A DNA stretch of 41,644 bases from Akkermansia muciniphila (GTDB taxonomy: Bacteria; Verrucomicrobiota; Verrucomicrobiia; Limisphaerales; SIAT01): contig CAMASG010000018.1 of NCBI GenBank assembly GCA_945860945.1, positions 1 through 41,644 on the forward strand, given 5' to 3'. Below, one piece after another: positions 8,281 to 18,490 of the stretch (within the stretch, counting starts at the first letter, position 1; every line of letters begins with the position of its first letter). Made by a program: the position numbers and the translations under genes. Under the pieces are notes generated by a model, which saw nothing but the letters and a program-made list of their open reading frames with translations, was not told the DNA's origin and did no database searches.

Positions 8281-9162
8281 TCACAGCAAACGCATCCGCG
8301 CGATTTCGGACGCGTACCCTTCGCGGAACGTCGGATACTTGAACGCGTAACCCAGTTCGGTTTTCAATTTGTCGTTCGCCACGCGCTTGTTCGTGAGGCC
8401 GCGTTTGCGCGCAGCATTTTCCACCTCGGTCGCGAAGGGCGGCAACGGCTTGCCCAGCTTAGCCGCTAGCCAGCGGAAAAATTCCAACTGCGAAACCGAT
8501 TCGTCGTCCGCCGCATTGTAAATCTCACCACGCCGTCCGCGCTCCAACGCCGCGATGATTGCGCCGACGAGGTCGTCGCGATGAATCATGTTCATCACGC
8601 GCGTGCCGTCGCCGGCGATGCGCGCTTCGTTGCGAAGAAATTGCTGGAAGAGATGGCCTCGCGTCGGTCCGTAAATACCGGCCGCGCGCAGGATGACGGC
8701 GGGGAACTCGCGCTCGCTCGCTGCCGTGAGAAGGAGTTGCTCCGTCGCGACGAGAAGCTGGCTCGTCTCACCCGTCGGCGCGGCGGCTGCGATTTCGTTC
8801 ACGACCTCGCCGTCCATTTGTCCGTACACGCTCGTGCTGCTGAGGTGGACGTATTTCTGCGGCGGATGCGCGGCGAGCCAATCGAGCAGATGCCGTGTGC
8901 CCTCGAGATAAACCGCGCGGTATTCGGACGCGCCACCTTTCGTGGACGACACCGCGTTCACCACCCAATCAAACGCTCCCGATAACGGGGCGAACGTCTC
9001 CGGCCGCGTCACATCCGCGACGACTGGCGTGATACCCGCCGCGAGCAGTTCCTCGGCACCTTCAGGCGAACGTCGCACGCCCACGACTTCATGGCCGCGC
9101 CGCGCCAACTCCGCACCGAGAGGCAAGCCGACGTATCCGCAGCCAATGATCAATACGCGCAC
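8281..9162 (-). CDS. NAD(P)-dependent epimerase-like atypical SDR
   Basis: 293 residues. Rossmann nucleotide-binding motif G7-C-G-Y-V-G12 with MRVLIIGCGYVG at the extreme N-terminus, VADVTRPETF for the acidic residue of the second half, HLSSTSVYG at the active-site strand and ILRAAGIYGPTR near the substrate pocket. The Tyr of VYG is not followed by the usual Lys four residues on, which places it with atypical SDRs related to E. coli YeeZ. Substrate unknown. The start at 9162 gives the Rossmann strand immediately, as expected. Confidence 0.85.
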   Translation of the reverse strand: MRVLIIGCGYVGLPLGAELARRGHEVVGVRRSPEGAEELLAAGITPVVADVTRPETFAPLSGAFDWVVNAVSSTKGGASEYRAVYLEGTRHLLDWLAAHPPQKYVHLSSTSVYGQMDGEVVNEIAAAAPTGETSQLLVATEQLLLTAASEREFPAVILRAAGIYGPTRGHLFQQFLRNEARIAGDGTRVMNMIHRDDLVGAIIAALERGRRGEIYNAADDESVSQLEFFRWLAAKLGKPLPPFATEVENAARKRGLTNKRVANDKLKTELGYAFKYPTFREGYASEIARMRLL

Positions 9163-9225
9163 GGCTTCAAGTTACGAACAAACACCTCGTCGTGAAAGGC
9201 GGGAATGGAATGGCGGCCTCGCGAT

Positions 9226-10884
9226 TTACTCCGTCGCCGTCTGCTGTTCGAGGACAGGCGCGGTGTTGGGTTTTGCTTGGATGCGATAAGTCACCTTGCG
9301 GGTTTCCTGCGGCTGGCCATCAAGGCCACGGCGCGTGATGAGGCGGCCTTCGGCGGTGAACTCCTGACGTTGCTCGCCGCGTCGGCGGGTCCAATCGAGG
9401 AGCTTGCCGTTGACGGCGTATCGGAATTCGTCGCGCCAATCTTTGCGCGCATCGATTGCGGGATCGACGTAGTTATCCCGCGTCTCGGGATGCGTGTAAT
9501 CCACGCTGCGAATGCGGCGCTGCTCATCGTACTCGCGTTTCTCGTTGTCCAGATAGAGAAGGCTCACGAAGGCCGGCGGCGAATAGTGACGACCGTTGTG
9601 AACGAAGAGGCCGATGTCGATGCGGTTGGATTCCATGTCCGAGCCGGGCGCAATCGAGCGTCGCGGATGATGATCCACCTCGAGTTCCACGCGGCGGCGC
9701 GTGGCGTCCAGCGGACGGATGCGGATGCGCTCCGGATCGCCGCGCAGAATCACCCAATGATACGCGAGCGGCTTGTCCTGCGGATCCAAACTGGTCTGGG
9801 CATCCAGTACCATGCGGCGAGTGTAGACGAAAGATTTCACCACGCGCGCGACCGCACACGGCGTGTCGAGCAATCGCTCGCGGTCCGCGACATCGAAGTA
9901 ATCGCGTCCGACGATGCCGAGATTTTCCTCCGCCACGACAAGTTGGGCCAACGGCGGCAACGCCTCGGGCGTGATGGAGTGCGCGAGCCGCACCATTTTT
10001 TCCACGTCGATATGTTTGCCGTCGAACACGGGCGGATGAGCGATGCCGGTGAGGTATTGTTCCGGCTTCTGAACGAGCTGACTGCTGCTGCGGAAAATCA
10101 TCTGGATGGCGGGCATCAACAGGCGCTTCTCAACCAGTCGCCGTTTCACCTCGGGCTGGAATGCGGCGAGCGTGGCGGCCACGGCGTCCATGAAGACGCG
10201 GTCCGATCCGGAGGAGCCCTGCGAGAGGATGATGTACGGATGATTGGCGGGCAGCACGTCGCCGTAGCCTTTGCCGCCGGTGCCATTGTGGCCGGGATCG
10301 TAGTCGCGATGCTCGGGATAAAAGTAGAGATGATTGCTCCGGTACTGCAGATAGAGATGCCCGCCGGCGGCGGAGAGCGTGAGCGCGTTGCGGCCTTGGC
10401 AGCGCCAGAAGGGGCCGTTGACCAACGCCGTGGAGGAGTTGCCGATGGTCACGGCGTTATACAGCAGCCGATGTTGCAGGCCGTTGTGCGCTCCGATTTT
10501 TTTGAGTGACTCATCAAATTCCACGCGCGTGAGCTGGGGAAACGCGCCGTAACTCATGTTGGAATGATCACCGTCGTGGTTGTCGTACACGTCGCCATGA
10601 TTTCCCGCAGCCGTGTTCGTGGCCGCCCACTCCCGCAGCAGTTCGCCCGCTTTTCCAAGACCGTTGGCGATCGGTTTGGTCGCGGTGGCGTTCCGGTCAA
10701 TCTGAAGAAACACCTGCACCAATCCGCCCTGAACATTGGTCACCAGACAGGAAGCGTTCACCAACACCTGCCCTTCGGACCATCGCGCCGGCTCCGGTTT
10801 CACCAGTGTTGGCGGTGTGTTGGTCGAAGCCGCCGCCAAGCCCGCGACATTCAGGATAGCTATGGCGTAGTTGGTGATGTTCAT
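9226..10884 (-). CDS. Large secreted protein of unknown function
   Basis: 552 residues, not recognised. ATG 10884 begins a short hydrophobic leader (NYAIAILNVAGLAAAS) that may be a signal peptide; a longer upstream reading is possible but unlike a coding start. The body contains His/Asp/Asn-rich segments (GNHGDVYDNHDGDHSNMSYGAF; FYPEHRDYDPGHNGTGGKGYGDVLP) that could bind metal ions, then a stretch with SQGSSGSDRVFMDAV. The C-terminal 200 residues are charged and beta-rich. I recall similar hypothetical proteins in planctomycetes but cannot name the family. It is divergent from the U32 gene with a 124-bp intergenic region. Confidence 0.75.
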   Translation of the reverse strand: MNITNYAIAILNVAGLAAASTNTPPTLVKPEPARWSEGQVLVNASCLVTNVQGGLVQVFLQIDRNATATKPIANGLGKAGELLREWAATNTAAGNHGDVYDNHDGDHSNMSYGAFPQLTRVEFDESLKKIGAHNGLQHRLLYNAVTIGNSSTALVNGPFWRCQGRNALTLSAAGGHLYLQYRSNHLYFYPEHRDYDPGHNGTGGKGYGDVLPANHPYIILSQGSSGSDRVFMDAVAATLAAFQPEVKRRLVEKRLLMPAIQMIFRSSSQLVQKPEQYLTGIAHPPVFDGKHIDVEKMVRLAHSITPEALPPLAQLVVAEENLGIVGRDYFDVADRERLLDTPCAVARVVKSFVYTRRMVLDAQTSLDPQDKPLAYHWVILRGDPERIRIRPLDATRRRVELEVDHHPRRSIAPGSDMESNRIDIGLFVHNGRHYSPPAFVSLLYLDNEKREYDEQRRIRSVDYTHPETRDNYVDPAIDARKDWRDEFRYAVNGKLLDWTRRRGEQRQEFTAEGRLITRRGLDGQPQETRKVTYRIQAKPNTAPVLEQQTATE

Positions 10885-11008
10885 ACCGCCGAGGCTAGGG
10901 AAATCAGATTGAGAAAACAAGTTAGACGGCCACGGCCACGCGCTCAGTTGTGAGTGCCCATTTGATTCTTGGTTTGCCACGCGGTTTGATGGTTTAATCC
11001 CTGCTGAA

Positions 11009-13579
11009 ATGACGAAAAACGTCCAACGCCCATCGGTGCCCGAACTGCTCGCTCCCGCGGGCGACTGGGACTGCGCCAAGGCCGCCGTGGAGAATGGCGC
11101 GGACGCGATTTATTTCGGCCTCGACCGCTTCAACGCGCGGATGCGTGCGCATAATTTCACGGAAGGCGCGCTGCCGAAGCTGATGGAGTTTCTGCACCGC
11201 CGCGGCGTGCGCGGCTACGTCACGTTCAACACGCTCGTCTTCGCCGACGAACTCGCTTCCGCCGAGGATTATCTGCGGTCCATCATCGCCGCAGGTGTGG
11301 ATGCCGCCATCGTACAGGACGTCGGCATCTGCCGGCTCATCCGCCGCCTCTCGCCGGATTTTCCAATTCACGCCAGCACGCAGATGACGATCACGAATCC
11401 GGCCGGCGTGGAGTTCGCGCGTGAACTCGGCTGTGAGCTGGCGGTGTTGGCTCGCGAATGTTCTATCGCTGAGATTGAAAAGATTCGCACGGCGCAGCCT
11501 GTTTCGTTGCCGCTGGAAGTGTTCGTCCACGGCGCGCTTTGCATCGCCTACTCTGGCCAATGCCTCACGAGCGAATCGCTCGGCGGCCGCTCGGCGAATC
11601 GCGGCGAATGCGCGCAGGCGTGTCGCATGCCGTACGAGCTGATTTCCGATGGCAAGCTCGTGGATCTCGGCGCGCGCCGCTACTTACTTTCCCCTCAAGA
11701 CCTCGCGGGGCTTGAAGTGTTGCCGGCGCTGGTGAAGGCCGGCGTCAGCTCGCTCAAGATTGAAGGCCGGCTCAAGTCGCCCGAATACGTCGCGAGCATC
11801 ACGCGCGTTTATCGGAAGGCGCTGGATGAATTGGCGGAGAAGCAAACTTCGCGCGCCGCAAGCACGGCTCAAACAGAATCTCGCGGGACACAGCCCGCCG
11901 AAAAATACGAACTGGAAATGGCTTTCTCTCGCGGCCTGCACACCGGTTGGTTCGGGGGAAACAATAATCAAAAGCTCGTCCACGCCCGCTTCGCGAAGAA
12001 GCGCGGAGCGTATCTCGGCGAGGTTCGTCGCGTGCAAGGTGAACGAGTATTTCTGAAACTCGAAGGCACGCTCAAGCCGGGCGCGGGCATCGTCTTTGAC
12101 GCCGGACGCGGTGATGACCACGAGCAGGGCGGACGCGTGTACACGGTGGATCTGCGGGGTGGCGAGACGGCGCTTGGCTTCGGTCACGGCGACATCGATT
12201 TCTCCCGCGTTCACACGGGCGACAAACTTTGGAAGACGAACGATCCGGAACTGGATCGCGACTTGCGGCGGACGTTCGAGGGCGACGCGCCGAAGTTTCA
12301 GCGCCCGCTCCGCATCGAGGCGTACGGCCACGTCGGCGGGCCGCTCACGCTCATCGTCCGCGATGAGCAAGGCCACGTGGCGCAGACGCAATCCACCGCG
12401 CCGCTGGTTGTGGCCGAGAAGCAGCCGCTTACTGTGGAACGCCTGCGCGAGCAACTCGGCCGGCTCGGCGGCACGCCGTTCAAGCTCGGCGAACTTGTGA
12501 GCAATCTCGAAGGCGACGTGATGTTGCCGATGAGCGAGCTCAACCGTCTCCGCCGCGAGGTCGTGGCGCAGCTCGATGTTCAACGTGCCGCGCCGAAACG
12601 GTGGACGCTGGTGGAACGAGGAACCGCCCCGTCGCGGAATATTTTCATCGCGCCGATTGCGCCAACAACGTCCGCGTCGCCGAATGCCGGCGGTTCAAGC
12701 GCGCCCGAGTTGATTGTTCTCGTGCGTTCGATGGAACAGCTGGAGACCACGCTGCGCTGTGCTGTGCGCACGATTTACTGCGAGTTCGAGGATCCGAAGA
12801 AATACCGCGAGGCGGTCACGCTCTTTCGCACCGCGCGCGGCTGCGAGGATTCCGCGGGCTCCAGCATTTGGGTCGCGCCTCCGCGCATCTTCAAGCCGGG
12901 CGAGGAATGGATTTTGAAACAGGTCCGCGCGTGCGACGCCGACGGTTATCTCGTGCGCAACCACGAGCATCTGAATTTCTTCGCCGACTGCCGGCGCGTC
13001 GGCGACTTCTCGCTCAACGTCGCGAATCCACTGACCGCCGAGCATTTCAAGAATCGCTTCGGACTCGAGCGGCTCACGGCTAGCTATGATTTGAACCTCA
13101 CACAGCTCGAGGCGTTGCTGCGAGGCGCGCCGCCGGAGTGGTTCGAGGTGACGATTCATCAGCGCATGCCGATGTTTCACATGGAGCACTGCGTGTTCTG
13201 CGCGTTCCTTTCCAGCGGCAAAGATTACCGCGACTGCGGCCGGCCCTGCGACACGCACTCGGTGAAACTGCGCGATCGCGTGGGCGCGGAGCATCCGCTC
13301 AAGGCCGACGCCGGCTGTCGCAACACGGTCTTTAACTCGCGTGCGCAGACCGGCGCGGAGTTCACTGCGCGACTGATCGATCTCGGAGTGCGGCGGTTCC
13401 GCGTCGAGTTCCTCAACGACACGCCGGCCGAGGTGGAGCGCACCATCGCTCGTTATCGCGCGCTGCTGCGTGGCGAGATCAACGGCGCGCAGCTCTGGCG
13501 CGAGCTCAAGCTCGTGAGCCAACTCGGCGTGACCCGCGGCCAAATGGAGAAGGCCGACACCGCGCACGCGGGACGTTGA
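11009..13579 (+). CDS. U32-family peptidase / RlhA-like protein with DUF3656
   Basis: 856 residues. N-terminal TIM-barrel-like domain opening VPELLAPAGDWDCAKAAVENGADAIYFG. The U32 signature EVFVHGALCIAYSGQC lies near residue 172, with further cysteines in the GECAQACRMPYEL segment. A Gly-rich second part and C-terminal cysteine clusters (MEHCVFCAFLS, DCGRPCD) match long U32 proteins with an added C-terminal domain. U32 members include collagenase-like peptidases and RlhA, which hydroxylates 23S rRNA C2501 using prephenate; the long form with extra Cys pairs is closer to the RNA-modifying group. Substrate not proven here. recA follows 87 bp downstream. Confidence 0.88.
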   Translation: MTKNVQRPSVPELLAPAGDWDCAKAAVENGADAIYFGLDRFNARMRAHNFTEGALPKLMEFLHRRGVRGYVTFNTLVFADELASAEDYLRSIIAAGVDAAIVQDVGICRLIRRLSPDFPIHASTQMTITNPAGVEFARELGCELAVLARECSIAEIEKIRTAQPVSLPLEVFVHGALCIAYSGQCLTSESLGGRSANRGECAQACRMPYELISDGKLVDLGARRYLLSPQDLAGLEVLPALVKAGVSSLKIEGRLKSPEYVASITRVYRKALDELAEKQTSRAASTAQTESRGTQPAEKYELEMAFSRGLHTGWFGGNNNQKLVHARFAKKRGAYLGEVRRVQGERVFLKLEGTLKPGAGIVFDAGRGDDHEQGGRVYTVDLRGGETALGFGHGDIDFSRVHTGDKLWKTNDPELDRDLRRTFEGDAPKFQRPLRIEAYGHVGGPLTLIVRDEQGHVAQTQSTAPLVVAEKQPLTVERLREQLGRLGGTPFKLGELVSNLEGDVMLPMSELNRLRREVVAQLDVQRAAPKRWTLVERGTAPSRNIFIAPIAPTTSASPNAGGSSAPELIVLVRSMEQLETTLRCAVRTIYCEFEDPKKYREAVTLFRTARGCEDSAGSSIWVAPPRIFKPGEEWILKQVRACDADGYLVRNHEHLNFFADCRRVGDFSLNVANPLTAEHFKNRFGLERLTASYDLNLTQLEALLRGAPPEWFEVTIHQRMPMFHMEHCVFCAFLSSGKDYRDCGRPCDTHSVKLRDRVGAEHPLKADAGCRNTVFNSRAQTGAEFTARLIDLGVRRFRVEFLNDTPAEVERTIARYRALLRGEINGAQLWRELKLVSQLGVTRGQMEKADTAHAGR

Positions 13580-13595
13580 GCCAGCGTGTCCCGCG
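13567..13595 (+). other. GC hairpin spanning the U32 stop codon
   Basis: An 8-bp inverted repeat (CGCGGGAC 13567-13574, GTCCCGCG 13588-13595) surrounds the U32 stop and ends 10 bp before the recA -35 box. With no U-tract, it may be a weak terminator or a processing barrier. Confidence 0.4.
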
Positions 13596-13605
13596 CAACC
13601 TTCGG

Positions 13606-13633
13606 TTGACTTGCCCCGTTCGCAGCCCATTAT
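13606..13633 (+). promoter_or_regulatory. Candidate recA promoter
   Basis: TTGACT (13606-13611) and CATTAT (13628-13633) are separated by 16 bp, 34 bp before the recA ATG. The -35 is near consensus; the -10 matches 4 of 6. I saw no LexA box of the E. coli or Bacillus type nearby, so SOS control is not evident here. Confidence 0.55.
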
Positions 13634-13666
13634 CTCCCGCGCAACAACTGCAAGGACCTTTTCGTT

Positions 13667-14720
<1,054 letters not shown>

Positions 14721-14734
<14 letters not shown>

Positions 14735-14760
14735 AAGCCGCCACGGCTTCGCTTCTCCTC
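14721..14760 (+). terminator. Nested hairpin at the end of recA
   Basis: GAAGCCG / CGGCTTC around CCA (14734-14750) is nested inside AGGAGAAG / CTTCTCCT (14721-14728 and 14752-14759), covering the recA stop. It lacks a U-tract, so it may act as a Rho-independent-like or protective 3' structure. Confidence 0.45.
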
Positions 14761-14883
14761 TATTACGGCGTCGGTGCGCGAGTTTCTGGGTTTGCCTTCA
14801 CGCAGCCTTTTGTCTAGCGTCGCGGGATTCGTTGTCCGCATTCTCCGTGAATGCGGCTTCGTCAAAACAGTCCAAAAAGCACG

Positions 14884-16542
14884 ATGAAAAAACACGTTGT
14901 TCTCCTCGCCGCCAGCCTCGTGGCCGTCGGTCAACTCCTCGCTCAAACCACTCAGGCTCCCGCCAAGAAGAAGGATGACGCGCCTGTGCCGAGCGGTTCG
15001 CAGACGGACGGCGCGTTTCGCAAAGTGATTCTCGAGGCCGATACGCAGGCGGACGGCAAATTCATCGATTCGCTCAAGGATCCGATGGAGCTCGCCGTGG
15101 CGCCAGACGGCCGCGTTTTCTACGCGCAGCGCGACGGCACGGTGAAGATGATCAAGCCCGGCGCGAAGGAAGGCATCGTCATCGCCAAACTCGATGTCTT
15201 CACGGGACTCGAGGACGGGATGCTCGGCATCACGCTGGATCCGAATTTCGAGAAGAATAATTGGGTGTATCTGAATCGCTCGATGCCGCCCACGACCACG
15301 AATGCGGTGACTGGCGGCAAGGCCGGCATCATTCGTGTCGCTCGCTTCACTCTCGCCGGCGAGAAGCTCGATCTCGCGAGTGAGAAGACGATCATCGAGA
15401 TTCCGACCCAACGCGAACAGTGCTGCCACGTGGGCGGATCCATCGCCTTCGACGGCAAGGGCAATCTGCTCGTGGCCGTCGGCGACAACACGAACCCGTT
15501 CGATTCAGACGGCTTCTCGCCGAGTGATAGCCGCCCCGGCCGCAGCCCGTGGGACGCGCAGAAATCGAGCGCGAACCCGAATGCGTTGACCGGCAAAGTG
15601 CTTCGTGTCACGCCGAAGATGGATGGTGGTTATGACATTCCGTCTGGAAACCTTTTCAAGCCCGGTACGGCTGGCACGCGTCCGGAAATCTACGCGATGG
15701 GCACGCGCAATTCTTTCCGCGTGAGCGCGGATCAAAAGACCGGCTACGTGTATTGGGGCGATGTCGGTCCCGACGCCGGTGGCCCGAGCGAGAAGCGCGG
15801 CCCGGCCGGCTTCGACGAGATTAATCAAGCGCGCACGGCCGGCTTCTTCGGTTGGCCTTACTTTGTCGCCGACAACAAGCCGTACGCGAAGATCGATTTC
15901 GCGGCGCGCGCCGACAACAAGAAAGCCAAAGAGGCCTACGATAAAGCAGTGAAGGCCAAGGAAGCCTACGACAAAGCGGTGAAAGAAAAGAAAACGCCCC
16001 TGCCGCTGCCCCTGCCGCTGCCGCCGAAGCCGACCGACTGGCTGGCATCCGGCGAGCCGGAGTTGTACGACGCGCTTAAGCCCGTCAACGACTCGGCGAA
16101 CAATACTGGTCTCAGGCAGCTTCCGCCCGCGCAGCCGGCGTTCATCTATTATCCGCCGGGTCAGAGCACGCGATTTCCCGCCGTGGGCAGCGGCGGCCGC
16201 ACCGCGATGGCCGGTCCGGTTTATTATTTCGACGAGAAGCTCCAGTCGCCGCACAAGCTGCCGAAGGAGTTCGACCGTACGCTCTTCATCTACGAGTGGA
16301 GTCGCAACTGGATTATTTCCGTGAAGCTCGATGAGAACCACAACATCGCCAAGAAAGCCGACGGCTCGCCGGCGATGGAGCGGTTCTGCCCGAATATGAC
16401 CTTCAAGCGCCCGATGGATCTCGAGCTCGGCGCCGACGGCTGCCTCTATCTCATCGAGTTCGGCACCGCGTGGGGCAACAACAAGGACACCCAGATTGTC
16501 CGCATCGAGCACACCGGCGTCGCGACGACGGCGGTAAAGTGA
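14884..16542 (+). CDS. Secreted soluble sugar dehydrogenase-like propeller
   Basis: 552 residues. A signal peptide (1-20, ending GQLLAQ) is followed by a glucose/sorbosone-dehydrogenase-like propeller: LAVAPDGRVFYAQRDGTVKMI, GLEDGMLGITLDPNF, CCHVGGSIAFDGKGNLLVAVGDN, IYAMGTRNSFRVS. These are typical of the PQQ/pyrrolo-type soluble dehydrogenases that in PVC bacteria accompany ThuA domains. Between about 345 and 385 lies an odd insertion: two copies of a 10-residue AKEAYDKAVK unit (DNA copies 15925-15954 and 15955-15984), then a Pro-Leu run. The N-terminus is at 14884 (ATG AAA AAA) rather than 14851. Substrate unknown. Confidence 0.82.
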   Translation: MKKHVVLLAASLVAVGQLLAQTTQAPAKKKDDAPVPSGSQTDGAFRKVILEADTQADGKFIDSLKDPMELAVAPDGRVFYAQRDGTVKMIKPGAKEGIVIAKLDVFTGLEDGMLGITLDPNFEKNNWVYLNRSMPPTTTNAVTGGKAGIIRVARFTLAGEKLDLASEKTIIEIPTQREQCCHVGGSIAFDGKGNLLVAVGDNTNPFDSDGFSPSDSRPGRSPWDAQKSSANPNALTGKVLRVTPKMDGGYDIPSGNLFKPGTAGTRPEIYAMGTRNSFRVSADQKTGYVYWGDVGPDAGGPSEKRGPAGFDEINQARTAGFFGWPYFVADNKPYAKIDFAARADNKKAKEAYDKAVKAKEAYDKAVKEKKTPLPLPLPLPPKPTDWLASGEPELYDALKPVNDSANNTGLRQLPPAQPAFIYYPPGQSTRFPAVGSGGRTAMAGPVYYFDEKLQSPHKLPKEFDRTLFIYEWSRNWIISVKLDENHNIAKKADGSPAMERFCPNMTFKRPMDLELGADGCLYLIEFGTAWGNNKDTQIVRIEHTGVATTAVK

Positions 16543-16581
16543 CGGGTTGAACCTGTGACTTGTCGGCCGTAGTTTCTTTCC

Positions 16582-17772
16582 ATGCGGAACGAGTTCAGCG
16601 TGGCGGCGCACTGGGCGGGCGACTTCGACGAAGTCGGCCTCCAGCGTTGGGCTGAAGATTTGCGCCGCCGTCTCGCCGCGCCGCGCGTCACGCTCGGCTT
16701 GGTTTTTCTCACGCCGCAATTCTTCGATCGCGCCACGCAGGTGCTCGAGATTCTCCGCGTGCACGCGCAGATTCCGCTGCTGGCCGGTTGCTCGAGCCAG
16801 AGTCTCATCGCCGGCGCGGAGGAGATCGAGGAGAACGCCGGCCTCGTCCTTGCGCTTTATCACCTGCCCGGCGCGGAGTTGCACGCTGTCCGCTTCACGC
16901 AGACGCAGGTGGATGAATGCACCGGTCGCGACTACTGGCACGGGGAGACGGGAGTGAAGCCGGATCGCACGAACGGTTGGCTCACTTTCGCCGATCCGTT
17001 CCACCTCGACGCCGAAACGTGGTTGCGTCAATGGAACGAGAACTACGCGCCGACGCCGATTCTCGGCGGTCTCGCCAGTGGCGATTTCAATCCGCGTAGC
17101 ACGCAGGTGTATCTGAACGGCGACGTGTTCGAAGAAGGCGGCGTGGCCATTTCCGTCGGCGGCGAGGTCGCGCTCGCCGGCGTCATCTCGCAAGGCTGCA
17201 CGCCGATCGGCGAGCCGTGGCCCATCACGAAAGCCGAGCGCAACGTCATCCACGCTATCGGCAACCGCCCCGCCTATCAAGTGCTGGTGGAAACGTACAA
17301 CACCCTTTCCACCGAGGAGCAGAAGAAGGCGCGCGGAAATCTTTTCGTCGGTCTCGTCGTGAACGAATACGCGGAGGAATTCCACCGCGGCGATTTCCTC
17401 ATTCGCAATCTGCTCGGCGGTGACCCGAAAGAGGGCAGCATCTCCATCGGCGCCGTGCCGCGCACCGGTCAGACGCTCCAGTTCCATCGGCGCGACGATG
17501 CCGCGGCGAATGAGGATTTCTCCGCGTTGCTCGACAAGAAACGCGCCATCATGGCCGGCCGGCCGGTGTACGGCGCGTGTCTCTGCTGTTGCAACGGCCG
17601 CGGCAAAAACCTGTTCGGCTCGCCAAGCCACGATGCCGCGCTTGTGCAGGAACGCCTCGGCCCGATTGGTCTTTCCGGCTTCTTCTGCAACGGCGAAATC
17701 GGCCCCGTGGGCGCGAGTAATTTCCTGCACGGCTATACCGCCGCGCTCGCGCTCTTTGTCGGGAAAGAATGA
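16582..17772 (+). CDS. FIST-domain sensory protein
   Basis: 396 residues with FIST_N (roughly 25-225) and FIST_C (roughly 225-370) domains. Seen are LLAGCSSQSLIAGAEEIEE in the N-domain, ILGGLASGDFNPRSTQVYLNG, VSQGCTPIGEPWPITKAERNVI at the junction, and CLCCCNGRGKNLFGSPSHDAALVQERLG with GEIGPVGASNFLHGYTAAL at the C-terminus. FIST proteins bind small ligands such as amino acids and usually sit alone or in front of signalling domains; here there is no output domain. It is 7 bp upstream of trmB, so the two are probably co-transcribed. Confidence 0.85.
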   Translation: MRNEFSVAAHWAGDFDEVGLQRWAEDLRRRLAAPRVTLGLVFLTPQFFDRATQVLEILRVHAQIPLLAGCSSQSLIAGAEEIEENAGLVLALYHLPGAELHAVRFTQTQVDECTGRDYWHGETGVKPDRTNGWLTFADPFHLDAETWLRQWNENYAPTPILGGLASGDFNPRSTQVYLNGDVFEEGGVAISVGGEVALAGVISQGCTPIGEPWPITKAERNVIHAIGNRPAYQVLVETYNTLSTEEQKKARGNLFVGLVVNEYAEEFHRGDFLIRNLLGGDPKEGSISIGAVPRTGQTLQFHRRDDAAANEDFSALLDKKRAIMAGRPVYGACLCCCNGRGKNLFGSPSHDAALVQERLGPIGLSGFFCNGEIGPVGASNFLHGYTAALALFVGKE

Positions 17773-17779
17773 GGCAACG

Positions 17780-18433
17780 ATGCTGAACCCGCCAACCGGC
17801 CCGACGAATCCGGCAAACCCCCGCACGCCATCGATTCTCGACCAGTGCCCCACGCTCATCCAGCCGTTCACTTCGATCACCGAACGGTTGAAGCTGGAGA
17901 ATTTCTTCGCGAATCCGCAGCCACTCGAGATTGAACTCGGTGCGGGCGACGGCTCGTTCATGGTCCGTTATGCAACACAGCATCCGGAACGAAATTTCCT
18001 CGCCGTCGAACGACTGCTCGGCCGTTTGCGCAAGCTCGATCGCAAAGGCCGCCGTGCCGCTCTCGTAAACGTCGGTCTGCTCCGCATCGAGGCTGCTTAC
18101 TTCGTCGAGTATCTGCTTCCGGCGCGTTGCGCGCAGACGCTGCACATTTATTTTCCAGATCCGTGGCCGAAGAAGAAGCATCGCAAGCACCGGCTCATCA
18201 ACGCGCGTTTCCCCGAGATCGCGCGGCAAGCACTCGCGCCCGGCGGCGTGGTTTATCTACGCACGGATGATGCGGATTACTTCGAGCAGGTGCAGGAGGT
18301 CTTCGCCGCTGCGGCCGGCCATTTCGCGGCGATCGAAACGCCGGCAGAGTTGTCTGCTGTGGTGACCGACTTCGAGCGCGAGTTCAACGCGCAAGGGATT
18401 CCTACGCGCCGCGCGGCTTACCAGTTGAAGTAA
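17780..18433 (+). CDS. trmB: tRNA (guanine-N7)-methyltransferase TrmB
   Basis: 217 residues. SAM-binding motif LEIELGAGDGSFM at 49-61, acidic residue in FLAVERL, and the TrmB signature HIYFPDPWPKKKHRKHR (about 117-133), followed by VYLRTDDADYF. It makes m7G46 in tRNA. The start ATG 17780 has GAGG 5 nt upstream. It shares an operon with the FIST gene upstream and converges on the 4TM protein gene. Confidence 0.95.
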   Translation: MLNPPTGPTNPANPRTPSILDQCPTLIQPFTSITERLKLENFFANPQPLEIELGAGDGSFMVRYATQHPERNFLAVERLLGRLRKLDRKGRRAALVNVGLLRIEAAYFVEYLLPARCAQTLHIYFPDPWPKKKHRKHRLINARFPEIARQALAPGGVVYLRTDDADYFEQVQEVFAAAAGHFAAIETPAELSAVVTDFEREFNAQGIPTRRAAYQLK

Positions 18434-18490
18434 GTTCGAGTGAAAGCGTCGCGGGAAGGCTTTCGCGGTTTTCCACCACCACCACCGCAA

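Noticed and set aside
9205-10509. 434-codon plus-strand open frame
   Set aside because: Antisense to the secreted hypothetical protein; composition (His, Arg, Val-rich) is that of a reverse-strand shadow, though the sense protein is itself unrecognised.
15505-17961. 818-codon minus-strand open frame
   Set aside because: Opposite the sugar-dehydrogenase-like and FIST genes, which have strong protein motifs; no ribosome site or family match.
18442-18470. Possible trmB terminator (GAAAGC / GCTTTC)
   Set aside because: Only a 6-bp stem with an 11-nt loop and a short TTTT; too weak to list as a feature.
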